Assembly: GCA_030278955.1 (NCBI GenBank)
Contig: JAOANR010000015.1
Span: 15,547,917-15,611,916 of the forward strand
Direction: 5' to 3'
DNA length: 64,000 bases
Origin: Hygrophila difformis
Lineage: Eukaryota; Streptophyta; Magnoliopsida; Lamiales; Acanthaceae
The notes under the pieces are model-generated. The model did not search any database. It had not been told where the DNA came from and worked only from the letters and a program-made list of their open reading frames with translations. Numbering within the stretch: position 1 is the first letter of the stretch; every line of letters starts with the position of its first letter. A program made the translations under genes and the position numbers. This document shows positions 9,667-18,921 of this stretch, one piece after another.

Positions 9667-10330
9667 TCAAAACATGTATCTGAGCCAGTGGACGTAGCTG
9701 GCCAGATCACAGCGCAGACACCAGCCATTATGGTCTCTCAGGGGTTCATGCATTCTTGTGCAGAAGACTCGGGGTGGTTGGTCTGCAAATAGGTAGGGAG
9801 TGTCCGGATCGTCCGCCATCCATGAGAGAGTGTTGGTGGACGTGTAGTTCAGGACCGATCGATCGGTCACCATTCTCTCTATCATTCTGATCCCCTGATT
9901 GACCTGGCCTTCATCTAACTTGCTCATAAGCATCAGTCCTCGGGTGAAGATTGACGCTTTGTGATTGTCCTCGATGCCTAGCCGCAGCAGTTCGCAGGCT
10001 CGCTCCTCATCCTCTTCTGCAAATGCCAGGAGTGCTGGAACAATTTGGAGGTTGAAGTTTCCAGCCTCCGTGCATGTGTGCAGAAATCTCTCTTTCTGCC
10101 ACCGTATCCTCCCTTGCCACTGCCTCACCCTAGCAGTATCCAACCCGCATCGCTTGTACACGATGGCGAGATTTCCTGCGTCCCTGAACTTTTTGCATGT
10201 CTCTTGTGCAGTGAACACTTCCCTGATTTCATCCTCTCCTATTCGGGAGAGGATTTCACCTAGGAGCTCTAGTGGCAAGTCAAGCAGCTGGGTTCCCTCG
10301 GGTGCAGGATCCGGGATAGGAAGATTGCCC
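9667..10330 (-). CDS. F-box-like protein encoded by element C, between integrase and 3' LTR
   Basis: An open frame on the - strand runs from a splice-acceptor-like TTATCTTTTCAG (10342-10331) to a stop at 9667. It gives about 220 residues and no ATG precedes the F-box (LLDLPLELLGEILSRIGEDE, about residues 16-35). Then come the family's AGNFNLQIVPALLAF and ERACELLRLGIEDNHKASIF segments and a C-terminal CLRCDLASYVHW, matching the Cys motif of element A's F-box genes. There is no stop or frameshift. The likely role is substrate recruitment by an SCF ubiquitin ligase; the substrate is unknown. Position and sense match an env-like gene of an Athila element, expressed from a spliced RNA. Upstream lie an LTR-like palindrome array and a TATA box at 11676-11683, which could drive it separately. 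A captured host F-box gene is the simplest origin. Confidence 0.72.
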
Positions 10331-10395
10331 CTGAAAAGATAAGAAGTGATGAATCCAATTTTTATATTTTCCTCAGAAATTATTCAAGTTTAGAA

Positions 10396-10440
10396 ATCAA
10401 CATCCTCACATTTAGAGTTTTGCTCTAAATGTGAGATTAT
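10396..10440 (-). repeat. Internal head-to-head copy of the polypurine/LTR-start junction
   Basis: On the - strand the 18-nt CTCTAAATGTGAGGATGT (10417-10400) is followed by TGAT, as at the true LTR junction. It forms a perfect 13-bp stem (CTCACATTTAGAG at 10405-10417 with CTCTAAATGTGAG at 10423-10435, loop 5 nt). It lies about 65 nt before the F-box splice acceptor. With the true junction at 8042-8059 it brackets the F-box gene. Confidence 0.7.
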
Positions 10441-11675
10441 TAAGTTTCTGACTTGAATTTCAATTTAAAGCATGGGTAAAATAAATTTTTGTGAAGAGAT
10501 AGGGGTCATTGGGCCTCTATATATTTTTAATGGGCCATCGGGCCCAAAAGTTCGATTTTCCAATATTATTAAACAAGTCCGAGACACTTGTTGAAAATGG
10601 GATGAGATGGATGGAAGAGGTGAAATGCTCGAATTTTGGAATGTGCAGTGGAGGCGTGGCGCAATGGATCTGCTATTTCTGGATCGTTTGGACTGCTTTG
10701 GACAGTTAAAACATCCAAAAATTTGCAAACACTATTTTTAATTTTTAAAGAGTTGACTTGTTTTATTTAAGGAAAGTGGGGGGTGAGTGGTCCCATTTTG
10801 AATTTTTGAAAAGGATAGCAGTTGAGTGACAAAAACACTGCTATTTTACTCACACTACAGTTCCATTGGGAACAAAAAGAATAAGTCAAACATTAAATCT
10901 ATTAACTCTTTTTGTCTTTTTCTAAAAGTCACTTTTATTAAAAAGGGAAAGCCCCTATTGGGTGTTTGTACTATGTTTCCATAAACAAACACACCTTTAT
11001 TCCCCAAGAGATCCCTGACACACAGATGCAAATATGCCAAAAGATCACCCTAATTAATGCTCTCTCTCCCACACAACAAGTATACAAAACAAGATCAAGA
11101 ACAAGGTTTTGAACAAAAACACCCAAAAATTCAATCCTACTTTGTCAAGAACTCAAGAATAGAAAAACTAACAACACCATGGTGCTCGAAACAGCACCCT
11201 AACGTTCGTCAGTTTGTTCTTTCAAGTTTTAGACTTCAAAACTTATGACCCTTAACCCTTAACAGTTTTAAAAACAAGTTCTCAAGCAAGTTCAGACAGG
11301 CTCCAAAAAATATTCAAAACACCCATCAAAACCGAAAGCATTCACAACCCAAAACAGAAAAACAAAAGTGAACACAACCCACATTGTGTCATTTTTAACC
11401 AAAAAAGTAAGAAAAAGAAACCAAAGATTCGACAAAAGCCATGAATAGGGATGGAAGACTAGGTTTTTACCCTGCCCTCCATGGTTCGGGTCTGGGCAAA
11501 GGTCCCAGGTTTGGAAGGATTCTATAGAATCTGTCCATGGTGTCCCCTTGGATTTGTGGAAAGAAATGTTGTTACGAGAACTCTGCATTCTACGTAGGTG
11601 TATTTGGGAGTGGATTTTTGGGAATGGGAGTGTGAGAGTGTCGAAGTGTGAGAATGAAGAAGGAGAAGGTCGGGG
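10441..11675. other. Non-coding leader or intron region upstream of element C F-box gene
   Basis: Between the TATA box at 11676 and the F-box acceptor at 10331 there is no supported ORF on the - strand. It would be leader and intron if the F-box gene is transcribed from this promoter. Confidence 0.4.
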
Positions 11676-11683
11676 TATTTATA
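11676..11683 (-). promoter_or_regulatory. TATA box of the internal LTR-like promoter in element C
   Basis: On the - strand TATAAATA followed by CCCC lies directly downstream of the palindrome array at 11701-11946 and about 590 bp after the internal polypurine/TGAT junction at 12271. The true LTR has 650 bp between these marks. It faces the F-box gene. Confidence 0.5.
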
Positions 11684-11700
11684 GGTGAGGAGAAAGGGTT

Positions 11701-11946
11701 TTACGACGCTATACTTAGCCTACGGTGCTACATTGGCGCCGTAGGTGTTATTCAGCGTCGTAGAACGGTGGAGAGATAAGGGAGAACTACGGCGCTATGC
11801 CTTTAGTACGACGCTATCCAAGGATAGCGTCGTTCTGAGGGATTGCGTCGTAGGTAGATTAAAAAGAGGGGGAAGTGCCCTACGGCGCTATCCCATTACT
11901 ACGGCGCTAACCTAGGTTAGCGTCGTAGGCGAGGATAGCGTCGTAA
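11701..11946 (-). repeat. Palindrome array 3, internal to element C, three units
   Basis: The same TACGACGCTA/TACGGCGCTA and TAGCGTCGTA arms as in the LTRs, in three four-arm units starting near 11702, 11788 and 11880. One has a perfect centre (CTATCCAAGGATAG). It lies outside the LTRs, between integrase and the F-box gene, immediately upstream of a TATA box. Confidence 0.85.
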
Positions 11947-12270
11947 TCGAAGGCGGACTGGGCCCGAGTAGATAAAATTGGGCCTCAGTTGGTTTTGTTT
12001 ATTTTGGACTTAGAAAATTTCTAGTTCAAAACATTTTTGTGTTATAAATGGGCTATCTTAATTAAATTAAACTTGCATGAAATAGGTTGGATTAATTCCA
12101 TTTGGTTGCAAAAATTATTTCGGATTTAATTTCCGAAATCATTTTCTTAAATTCATGGACTTAATCCAACCGGGAACCTGGTTTTCTTCTTTATTTTCTG
12201 TTCCTTCTTTTTGGTGGTTCGGGTATTTCTGCAAGACAGATAAATAGATCATTTTAGATTTTCTCCAAAT

Positions 12271-12309
12271 ATCAACATCCTCACATTTAGAGTCTTAGTA
12301 CTCTAAATG
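12271..12309 (-). repeat. Internal head-to-head polypurine/LTR-start junction after integrase of element C
   Basis: On the - strand CTCTAAATGTGAGGATGT (12292-12275) is followed by TGATATTTGG, resembling the true LTR start. CATTTAGAGT (12284-12293) pairs perfectly with ACTCTAAATG (12300-12309). It lies just after the integrase stop and marks the start of the LTR-like promoter block. Confidence 0.65.
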
Positions 12310-12399
12310 TTTAATTGATTTTTGGATATTCTCTGATAAAATAACACACATATAAATATGTATAATGAAATGAAATTTTTATGATTTTAATGCTGTTTC

Positions 12400-13907
12400 T
12401 TATTGAGTGTAAGCCGGGTCTGCCACTGCTTGGCTTTCTTTCTCCGGATCGAACTGTCCGAGGTATTCCTTCAATCGATGTCCATTCACCACTATGTTGC
12501 CCTTGTCAGTTCGGATCCTGACAGCTCTGTTTTCAAACACTTCTAACACTTCATGTGGTCCTTCCCATCTGGATTTAAGCTTTCCAGGAAACAGCTTCAA
12601 CCTAGAATTGAACAATAATACATTTTGACCAACATAAAAATGTTTATGCTTAATCCGGCGATCGTGTAACTTCTGGGTCCGCTCCTTGTAAATTCGAGAG
12701 CTTTCATAAGCTTGAGCTCGTATTTCCTCAATTTCATTGAGGTCCAACTTTCGTTTGCTCTGAGCAACTTTCGGATCGAAGTTGAGCATTTTAACGGCCC
12801 AGTAAGCTTTATGCTCTAACTCTATGGGCAAATGACAGGCTTTTCCAAAGATGAGCCTGTATGGAGACATCCCAATGGGAGTCTTAAATGCCGTGCGGTA
12901 TGCCCATAGAGCGTCATTGAGCTTACGTGCCCAATCCTTACGGGTTATCCCAACGGTGGCTTCGAGTATATGTTTGATTTCGCTATTTGATACCTCGACT
13001 TGACCACTAGTCTGGGGATGATAAGGCGTGCCTATCTTATGGAGGATTCCATTTTTACTCATTAAAGTTTCGAAAGCTTTATTAATAAAGTGTGTTCCTC
13101 CATCAGATATCACCACCCTAGGTATGCCAAATCGACTGAAAATGTTGTTCTTCAGGAACTTGATGACTTGGCTACCATCATTGGTCGGTAATGCAACAGC
13201 CTCAACCCATTTGGACACGTAATCGACAACTACCAAGATATAGTAGTTTCTACCGGATGGTGGGAACGGTCCCATGAAGTCAATGCCCCATACATCGAAA
13301 ATCTCAAGTGTGAGAATTCCCTTTTGAGGCATCTCATCCCTCTTGGAGATGTTTCCTAATCTTTGGCATTTGTCGCAACCTTTCACAAATGTCCTGCAAT
13401 CCTCATAGATGTGAGGCCAATAAAATCCACATTCGAGGACCTTGTGGGCCGTTCGAGCGGGACCATGGTGACCTCCATATTCTGATTCATGGCATTTTCT
13501 GACAATTTGATAGGCTTCATGCTCGGTCACACATCGCCTGATTATTGAATCGGCGCAGTGTTTGAAGAGATAAGGTTCTTCCCAGAAGTAATTTAATACA
13601 TCTCGGTTGAACTTATTCTTCTGATGATAGTTCGAAAACTGTGGGGTTATTCCGCACGCCAAGAAGTTAGCGATGTCGGAAAACCATGGACAAGCTTGAT
13701 TGTGCAAATGCAATGCGAACAACTGTTCGTCTGGGAATTCTTCATTAACGGCTTTTTCCTTTTTATCATTTTCTAATCGAGATAAGTGGTCAGCAGCACC
13801 ATTATCTCGACCTCGCCTATCTTTTATTATGATGTCGAATTCTTGCAACAGAAGTACCCACCTGATTAATCGAGGTTTTGCATCTTGTTTGCTAAACAAG
13901 TATCTCA
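12400..13907 (-). pseudogene. RNase H tail and integrase of element C pol (Athila-type), cut off from RT by a MITE
   Basis: Beyond the MITE the frame resumes with [18 protein letters not shown], the end of RNase H. Then come the HHCC zinc site ([16 protein letters not shown], then CDKCQRL), the DDE core ([31 protein letters not shown], with its Glu) and the C-terminal [18 protein letters not shown] region. It ends with a stop at 12400. Integrase inserts the cDNA into host DNA. About 500 codons are open with no internal lesion. A start at 13947 would lie inside the MITE, so this is not a natural start; before the MITE the frame ran straight from RT-RNase H. Removing the MITE and one TCA copy keeps the frame. 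Confidence 0.9.
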
Positions 13908-14370
13908 GGGCCCGTTTGGATTGGCTTTTGAAAAAAGCAGAAGCCAAAAGCAGAAGCAGAAGTGAAAGCCAAAAGCAGAAGCAGGTAACTTTTGTGTTTG
14001 GATGGAATGTTTGAAAAGCAGCTTTTTTTCAAAAGTGTGTTTGGATGTGTAAAAGTGAAAAGTGCTTTTTAAATGTATAAATTACCAAAAAGGACATGAT
14101 ACTTAATATGATAATAAGATATATTTATAGTGTAATTTATATTAAGTAATGAGGGTATTTAAGTCTTTGCACAATTTACGAAGTGCTTTTGGCTTCTGCT
14201 TTTCGGAGAAGCACCCCCTGGGCTGCTTCTCCCAGAAGCACTTTTGCAGCTTTTCGAGGTGCTTCTGCTTTTTTAAAAAAGCCAAACCAAATGTTTCTTT
14301 TTCCCCAAAAGTGCTTTTGGCAGAAGCAAAAGCCAAAAGCACATTGGTAGAAGCCAATCCAAACACCCTC
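13908..14370. mobile_element. MITE, PIF/Harbinger (Tourist)-like, 463 bp, in RNase H of element C
   Basis: The ends are inverted: GGGCCCGTTTGGATTGGCTT at the left and, reverse-complemented, GAGGGTGTTTGGATTGGCTT at the right. TCA flanks both sides (13905-13907 and 14371-14373), fitting the 3-bp TNA target of PIF/Harbinger elements. The interior is full of inverted AGAAGC/GCTTCT motifs and codes for nothing. The interrupted pol reading frame is continuous across it. It is the youngest insertion in this branch of the nest. Confidence 0.85.
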
Positions 14371-15591
14371 TCATTGCTGTATGATCGGTGTATACTATGG
14401 TCTTCTTACCTATCAGATACTGTCTGAACTTGTCAAACGCGAAGACTACATCATACATCTCTTTCTCCGTTGTGGTGTAATTAACTTGGGCCTCATTCAG
14501 GGCATGACTTGCGTAATGAATTACGCAGTGTCTCCCATCCTTATGTTGCCCGAGTACTGCACCTACGGTGAGATCACTAGCATCGCACATTACCTCGAAA
14601 GGTATTGACCAATCGGGTGGTTGCACTATCGGTGCAGAAACCAACATCTTCTTGAGCGTGTCAAAGGCTTGGACACACGCTTCATTTATTAAGAAAGAAT
14701 TTTCTTTACAAAGCAGATTAGTGAGCGGCTTGGCAATTTTAGAGAAATCCTTAATGAATCTCCGGTAAAAACCGGCATGCCCTAAGAAGCTCCTAACTGA
14801 TTTGATTGAGTTGGGGAGAGGGAGATTGGAAATGACGGAAACTTTGGCTGGATCAACCTCGATGCCTGCACGAGAAATGCGATGGCCTAACACTATGCCC
14901 TTAGTGACCATAAAATGGCACTTTTCCCAATTTAAAACCAGGTTAGTGTCCTCACATCTCTTTAAAATCTTAGCAAGATTAGTTAAACATTCATCAAACG
15001 TATCTCCATATACAGAGAAGTCATCCATGAAGACCTCAATGCATTTTTCGATAAATTCAGAGAATATAGACATCATGCATCTTTGAAAAGTAGCTGGTGC
15101 ATTGCATAATCCAAAAGGCATGCGCCTATAGGCAAAAGTGCCATAGGGGCATGTAAAGGTAGTTTTTTCGTGATCTTCACTGGCGATCACTATTTGATTG
15201 TATCCAGAATAACCATCTAAAAAACAATAAAACGCCCTTCCACCCAACCGTTCCAACATTTGATCGATAAAAGGTAAAGGGAAATGGTCCTTGCGAGTTG
15301 CCTCGTTCAACTTCCGGTAGTCTATGTAGACTCTCCATCCGGTGACTGGGCGCGTGGCAATTTCCTCCCCTTGTTCATTCTGCGTGATGCACATCCCACC
15401 CCGCTTCGGAACAACCTGCACAGGACTGACCCATTTGCTATCAGAAATCGGGTATATAAAACCGGCATCTAACCGCTTGATCACTTCCTTTCTTACCACT
15501 TCTTGCATGGGTGGGTTCAATCTTCATTGGGGCTAGCGAGAAGCCTTGAAATTCTCCTCCATTAAAATCTTGTGCATACAAACAGAAGGGC
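14371..15591 (-). pseudogene. Reverse transcriptase and RNase H of element C pol
   Basis: The open frame from 15520 carries RT motifs RVYIDYRKLNEATRKDHFPL, GYSGYNQI, YGTFAYRRMPFGLCNAPATF and the catalytic FMDDFSVYG (near 15020-15035). RNase H follows (VMCDASDLTVGAVLGQ, YTTTEKEMYDVVFA, YTDHTA) and is cut by the MITE. Upstream, 15521-15591, the family's DIKGISPSVCMHKI segment is readable but is followed by two stops within a stretch that is RQPQRRLNP-like in relatives. Both stops (TAG, TGA) are explained by C-to-T changes of CAG and CGA. The product copies RNA into cDNA. The lesions make this copy defective. Confidence 0.9.
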
Positions 15592-18500
15592 TTATTCCTT
15601 TGATATCAGAAATGGTCCAACCGATTGCACGAGCACTCCCACCAGAGCGTTTTCCTGAGCTTGTGTCAACTTGGCTGACACAATTACCGGTAATTTTTTA
15701 TGTTCTGCGAGAAACGCATACTTAAGATGTTCCGATAAGATTTTTAGTTCAAGCTCTGGTGGGCATTCCACTGAAGGGAGTAATTTGCGAGAATTAGATG
15801 GGGGAAAATCAGTTTTACCTTCCGGATCCTGCATCAGTACAGGATCCGCCTCCTCTTGGTCGGCGTCGTCATGGAAGTCGGTGTCGTCAAACTCCTCCAA
15901 ATCCCCTGTTTCGGGATCGGCAAAGTGAATGGCTTTGCATCCTTTGTGCTCCACGCCAGCAGGTCTCAGTACCTGCTTTGATAAGTCATCCAGCATCATT
16001 TCATGATCAAATTCAGAGTCAAGCTCTCTCTCATTACTCCTAACTATTACAGATTTTGATGAACAGAACCCGTCATCTGGGTATTTCTGTAACTGTGCCA
16101 TGTCAAATGTAACTTCTTCCTCATCGACTCGCAGTGTTACTCGTCCAGCTTTTGCATCTATCAGTGCTCCGCCTGTTGCAAGGAATGGTCTCCCCAAGAT
16201 CAATGGCATGTCCAGATCCTCCTCTATGTCTAGAATCACAAAATCAACTTGGAATAAAATATTGCCAGTCTTTACTATGATGTCCTTGAGGATGCCGACA
16301 GGCTTCGTGATTGATCTGTCTGCTAATTGGAGTCTCATCTTGATTGGCTCGATATGTCCCAGCTTGAGGCGTTGCACCATTGCCAAAGGCATGACATTGA
16401 TGCTAGAACCAAGATCACAAAGGCCTTTTCCTGCTTTGATTTTCCCGATCTGAATCGGCAGCGTGCAACAGCCTGGATCTTCTTGCTTTTCAGGAAGCTT
16501 GTGCTGGATGATAGCACTGCATGTATTGTTAAGAACTACCAGTTCTTCCTGCTCAATTCTCCTTTTTCCTGAAACTAATTCTTTCAGAAATTTAGCGTAT
16601 GCTGGCATTTCAGCTATCATTTCGATGAGAGGAATAGTTATTTCTACTTTTTGCAGCCTTTTCAGAAATTTTTCAAATTTAAGGTCCTGTTCTTGATTTT
16701 TAAGTCGGGCCGGGTATGGCACCCTTGGCATGAACTTTTTATTATCAAATTGTTTTTGTGGTAAAGGGAAGGAAGTTGTACCTCCACCTGTACCCTTATC
16801 TGTTTCAGCCGTTTCAGGTGCAGCGTCAGTCTGCAGATTGGCTGTCTCTTTTTCGACTTCCTTTTCATTTTCCTCAATGTCACTTTCCAGTTCATTTTCT
16901 TGTACCAGTTTCTCTTTGCCCTTGGGTCCTTCCATTACTTTACCAGACTTCAGTGTGATGGCCTTACACTGAGGATTTTTCTCAGCAGTACTGGGTAGAG
17001 TTCCTTGGTCTCTTTTCTGCATTTCCTTGGCCATTTGCGTAACCTGCGTCTCCACATTCCGGATAGAAGACTGCAACTGAGTGTTGATTTCCTTTTGACT
17101 GGTAATGAAGTCAGTCATGAGGGTCTCTAATCTGGAAGGGGGTTTCTGCTTGTTTTGGTTCCAATTCTGGTTCTGACCTTGGTTTTGAACAAACTGATTC
17201 TGATTTGGGACAAACTGATTCTGTGGCTGCTGAAAGTTTTGGAAATTTTGGTTTTGAGGTGGCCTAGCTAGAATCTGAGGCTGAAAACCCGGGTTAAAAT
17301 GCTGAGGCCTTGGTTGGTTGAACTGTTGGGGCTGGGTCAACATGTGGGAATTCAAAGCGTTGTTGTTGGAATATGAAAGGTTCGGGTGCCGGTTTTGGAA
17401 TCCACCTGCATAGTTACAGCTTTCATTCACCACTTGCTGACAGGACTCAGTGGGATGCGGGCCTTGGCAAGTCCCGCAAACAGCCTCAGCATTTTGAGTC
17501 TGTGTAGAGCTCCCAGCTTCTTGATTCAAGGCCAAGACGGCCACTTGGTCTTTCAGTTTGTCCAGTTCAGATTTCCCTACTGTACCTACAGCACATAAAC
17601 CACGAGGGGGAGGGGGATCAACATCATTAGTTAAAACAGATCTATTTACACTCATTGCTTCGATCTTGCCCCAGGCCTGATCCATTGGTATGTAGAGCAA
17701 ATGTTGACCACCAGCAGCATCAAGCATGTATTTCCAAGATGGGGTCAAACCACTGTAAAACTTCCTTAATTGCTCCCACTCATGGAAGCCATGTTGGGGG
17801 CACTTTCTGAGCAGGTTGAAGAATCGTTCCTTTGCGTCATACAGGGACTCATCTGGCTTCATCTTGAATTCCGTGATTTTGGAACGGCATTCATCCACCT
17901 TGGATTCCGGAAAGTATTTCGCCAGGAAGTTTCGGATCACTTCCTCCCAGGTGGACTTCTGATTAATTGGCAGCGATTTGTACCATGTTCGCGCTCCACT
18001 AGTGAAAGAGAAGGGAAATAATCTCAATCGAATACTGTTAGCAGATACATTTTGATTCTTAATGGTGTCACATAGCTCCAAGAAAGTTTGCAAATGATCA
18101 TGTGGGTCTTCATGACTTGCCCCAGCAAACTGATTGCTCTGAACAAGATTGATGAGTGCCGGTTTCAATTCGAAATTCCTGGCCAAGAACGGGGCTTGTC
18201 CAGGGATGTTCAAATATGGTTCCAGAATGGGCTGCATATAGTCAGCTGCGGCTGCCTGTTGATTGTTCCCTGGCCCTCCTTGGTATTGCTGTGGGTAAAA
18301 GTTCTGATTCAGATAGTAATTTCTGGGATCATTGAAGTCGTTAGGGTTAGGATGATTCTGGTTTTGGTTAAACTGGGGGTTTGGAAATTGAGGATTCTGA
18401 AAATTTTGGTTATTTGGTGGGTTTTGAGGGTTTGGATTGGGGGGAGGTGCCTCGAAGTGTTGCTGTTCAATGTTTGGTGGGTTCCCACCTCCCTGTATGA

Positions 18501-18612
18501 TCTGAGGAGGGGGATCATCCAAATCATCGTTATCAGCATCTTCGGGGTCTTCCTCAATGTTGTGGAGTGGTGGGTTGGGTGGAATGATTGGGGGAAGGTC
18601 AGGGTTGGCCAT
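15592..18612 (-). CDS. Gag-protease polyprotein of element C (Athila-type)
   Basis: A 1006-residue ORF starts at ATG 18612, about 290 bp after the primer site. It begins with a Pro/Asn/Gln-rich region. The capsid domain (retrotransposon gag) follows at about 170-310, with DPHDHLQTFLELCDTIK, IRLRLFPFSFTSGARTWYKS and FLAKYFPESK. Next are low-complexity Gln/Asn repeats, a lysine/glutamate-rich stretch, and an aspartic-protease-like domain near residue 730 with LCDLGSSINVMPL. Gag forms the particle; protease matures it. The DLGSS form of the active site is usual for this lineage. The frame ends at 15592; the family's next motif (AIGWTISDIKGISPS) is in another frame starting near 15640, so a small deletion or frameshift separates gag from pol. 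Confidence 0.88.
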   Translation of the reverse strand: MANPDLPPIIPPNPPLHNIEEDPEDADNDDLDDPPPQIIQGGGNPPNIEQQHFEAPPPNPNPQNPPNNQNFQNPQFPNPQFNQNQNHPNPNDFNDPRNYYLNQNFYPQQYQGGPGNNQQAAAADYMQPILEPYLNIPGQAPFLARNFELKPALINLVQSNQFAGASHEDPHDHLQTFLELCDTIKNQNVSANSIRLRLFPFSFTSGARTWYKSLPINQKSTWEEVIRNFLAKYFPESKVDECRSKITEFKMKPDESLYDAKERFFNLLRKCPQHGFHEWEQLRKFYSGLTPSWKYMLDAAGGQHLLYIPMDQAWGKIEAMSVNRSVLTNDVDPPPPRGLCAVGTVGKSELDKLKDQVAVLALNQEAGSSTQTQNAEAVCGTCQGPHPTESCQQVVNESCNYAGGFQNRHPNLSYSNNNALNSHMLTQPQQFNQPRPQHFNPGFQPQILARPPQNQNFQNFQQPQNQFVPNQNQFVQNQGQNQNWNQNKQKPPSRLETLMTDFITSQKEINTQLQSSIRNVETQVTQMAKEMQKRDQGTLPSTAEKNPQCKAITLKSGKVMEGPKGKEKLVQENELESDIEENEKEVEKETANLQTDAAPETAETDKGTGGGTTSFPLPQKQFDNKKFMPRVPYPARLKNQEQDLKFEKFLKRLQKVEITIPLIEMIAEMPAYAKFLKELVSGKRRIEQEELVVLNNTCSAIIQHKLPEKQEDPGCCTLPIQIGKIKAGKGLCDLGSSINVMPLAMVQRLKLGHIEPIKMRLQLADRSITKPVGILKDIIVKTGNILFQVDFVILDIEEDLDMPLILGRPFLATGGALIDAKAGRVTLRVDEEEVTFDMAQLQKYPDDGFCSSKSVIVRSNERELDSEFDHEMMLDDLSKQVLRPAGVEHKGCKAIHFADPETGDLEEFDDTDFHDDADQEEADPVLMQDPEGKTDFPPSNSRKLLPSVECPPELELKILSEHLKYAFLAEHKKLPVIVSAKLTQAQENALVGVLVQSVGPFLISKE

Positions 18613-18903
18613 ATCGGATATGTCGCTACTGGTGCTCGGTGAAAGTAGTGCCTGTCTCTTTCGTTCCCGTCTTCATTTAGTCTCCTCCCTAAGACGTCGA
18701 GCTGTCTTTTCTATCTCTGCGTTGTACGGGATTTCGGCTGGCGTCTGCTTCCTCCTTTGCATAGAACAACGGCTTCAATACTGACGGTACCTGTACAATC
18801 CCCATGTTAGAATTGGTTTTGAAGGCAAATGTTTATATTTATATGTATAAGCTAACTAGGAGCAATGAGGAATGTAATTCTCTAATAAAACGGCGATGCA
18901 TCC
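18613..18903 (-). other. Leader between primer site and gag of element C
   Basis: About 290 bp of untranslated leader with no ORF of note. Its first bases after the primer site (in plus order, AAACGGCGATGCAT before CCTCCCCGGCA, 18890-18914) reappear inside the LTR at about 3597-3621 and 19069-19093. Confidence 0.6.
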
Positions 18904-18921
18904 TCCCCGGCAACGGCGCCA
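18904..18921 (-). other. Primer-binding site of element C (tRNA-Asp)
   Basis: On the - strand TGGCGCCGTTGCCGGGGA directly follows the 5' LTR end. It is the complement of the 3' end of plant tRNA-Asp, the usual primer of Athila elements. Confidence 0.92.

Noticed and set aside
11292..11588. 98-codon - strand ORF in the F-box leader region
   Set aside because: Phe/Trp-rich translation of AT-rich sequence without any motif; no second copy to test conservation.
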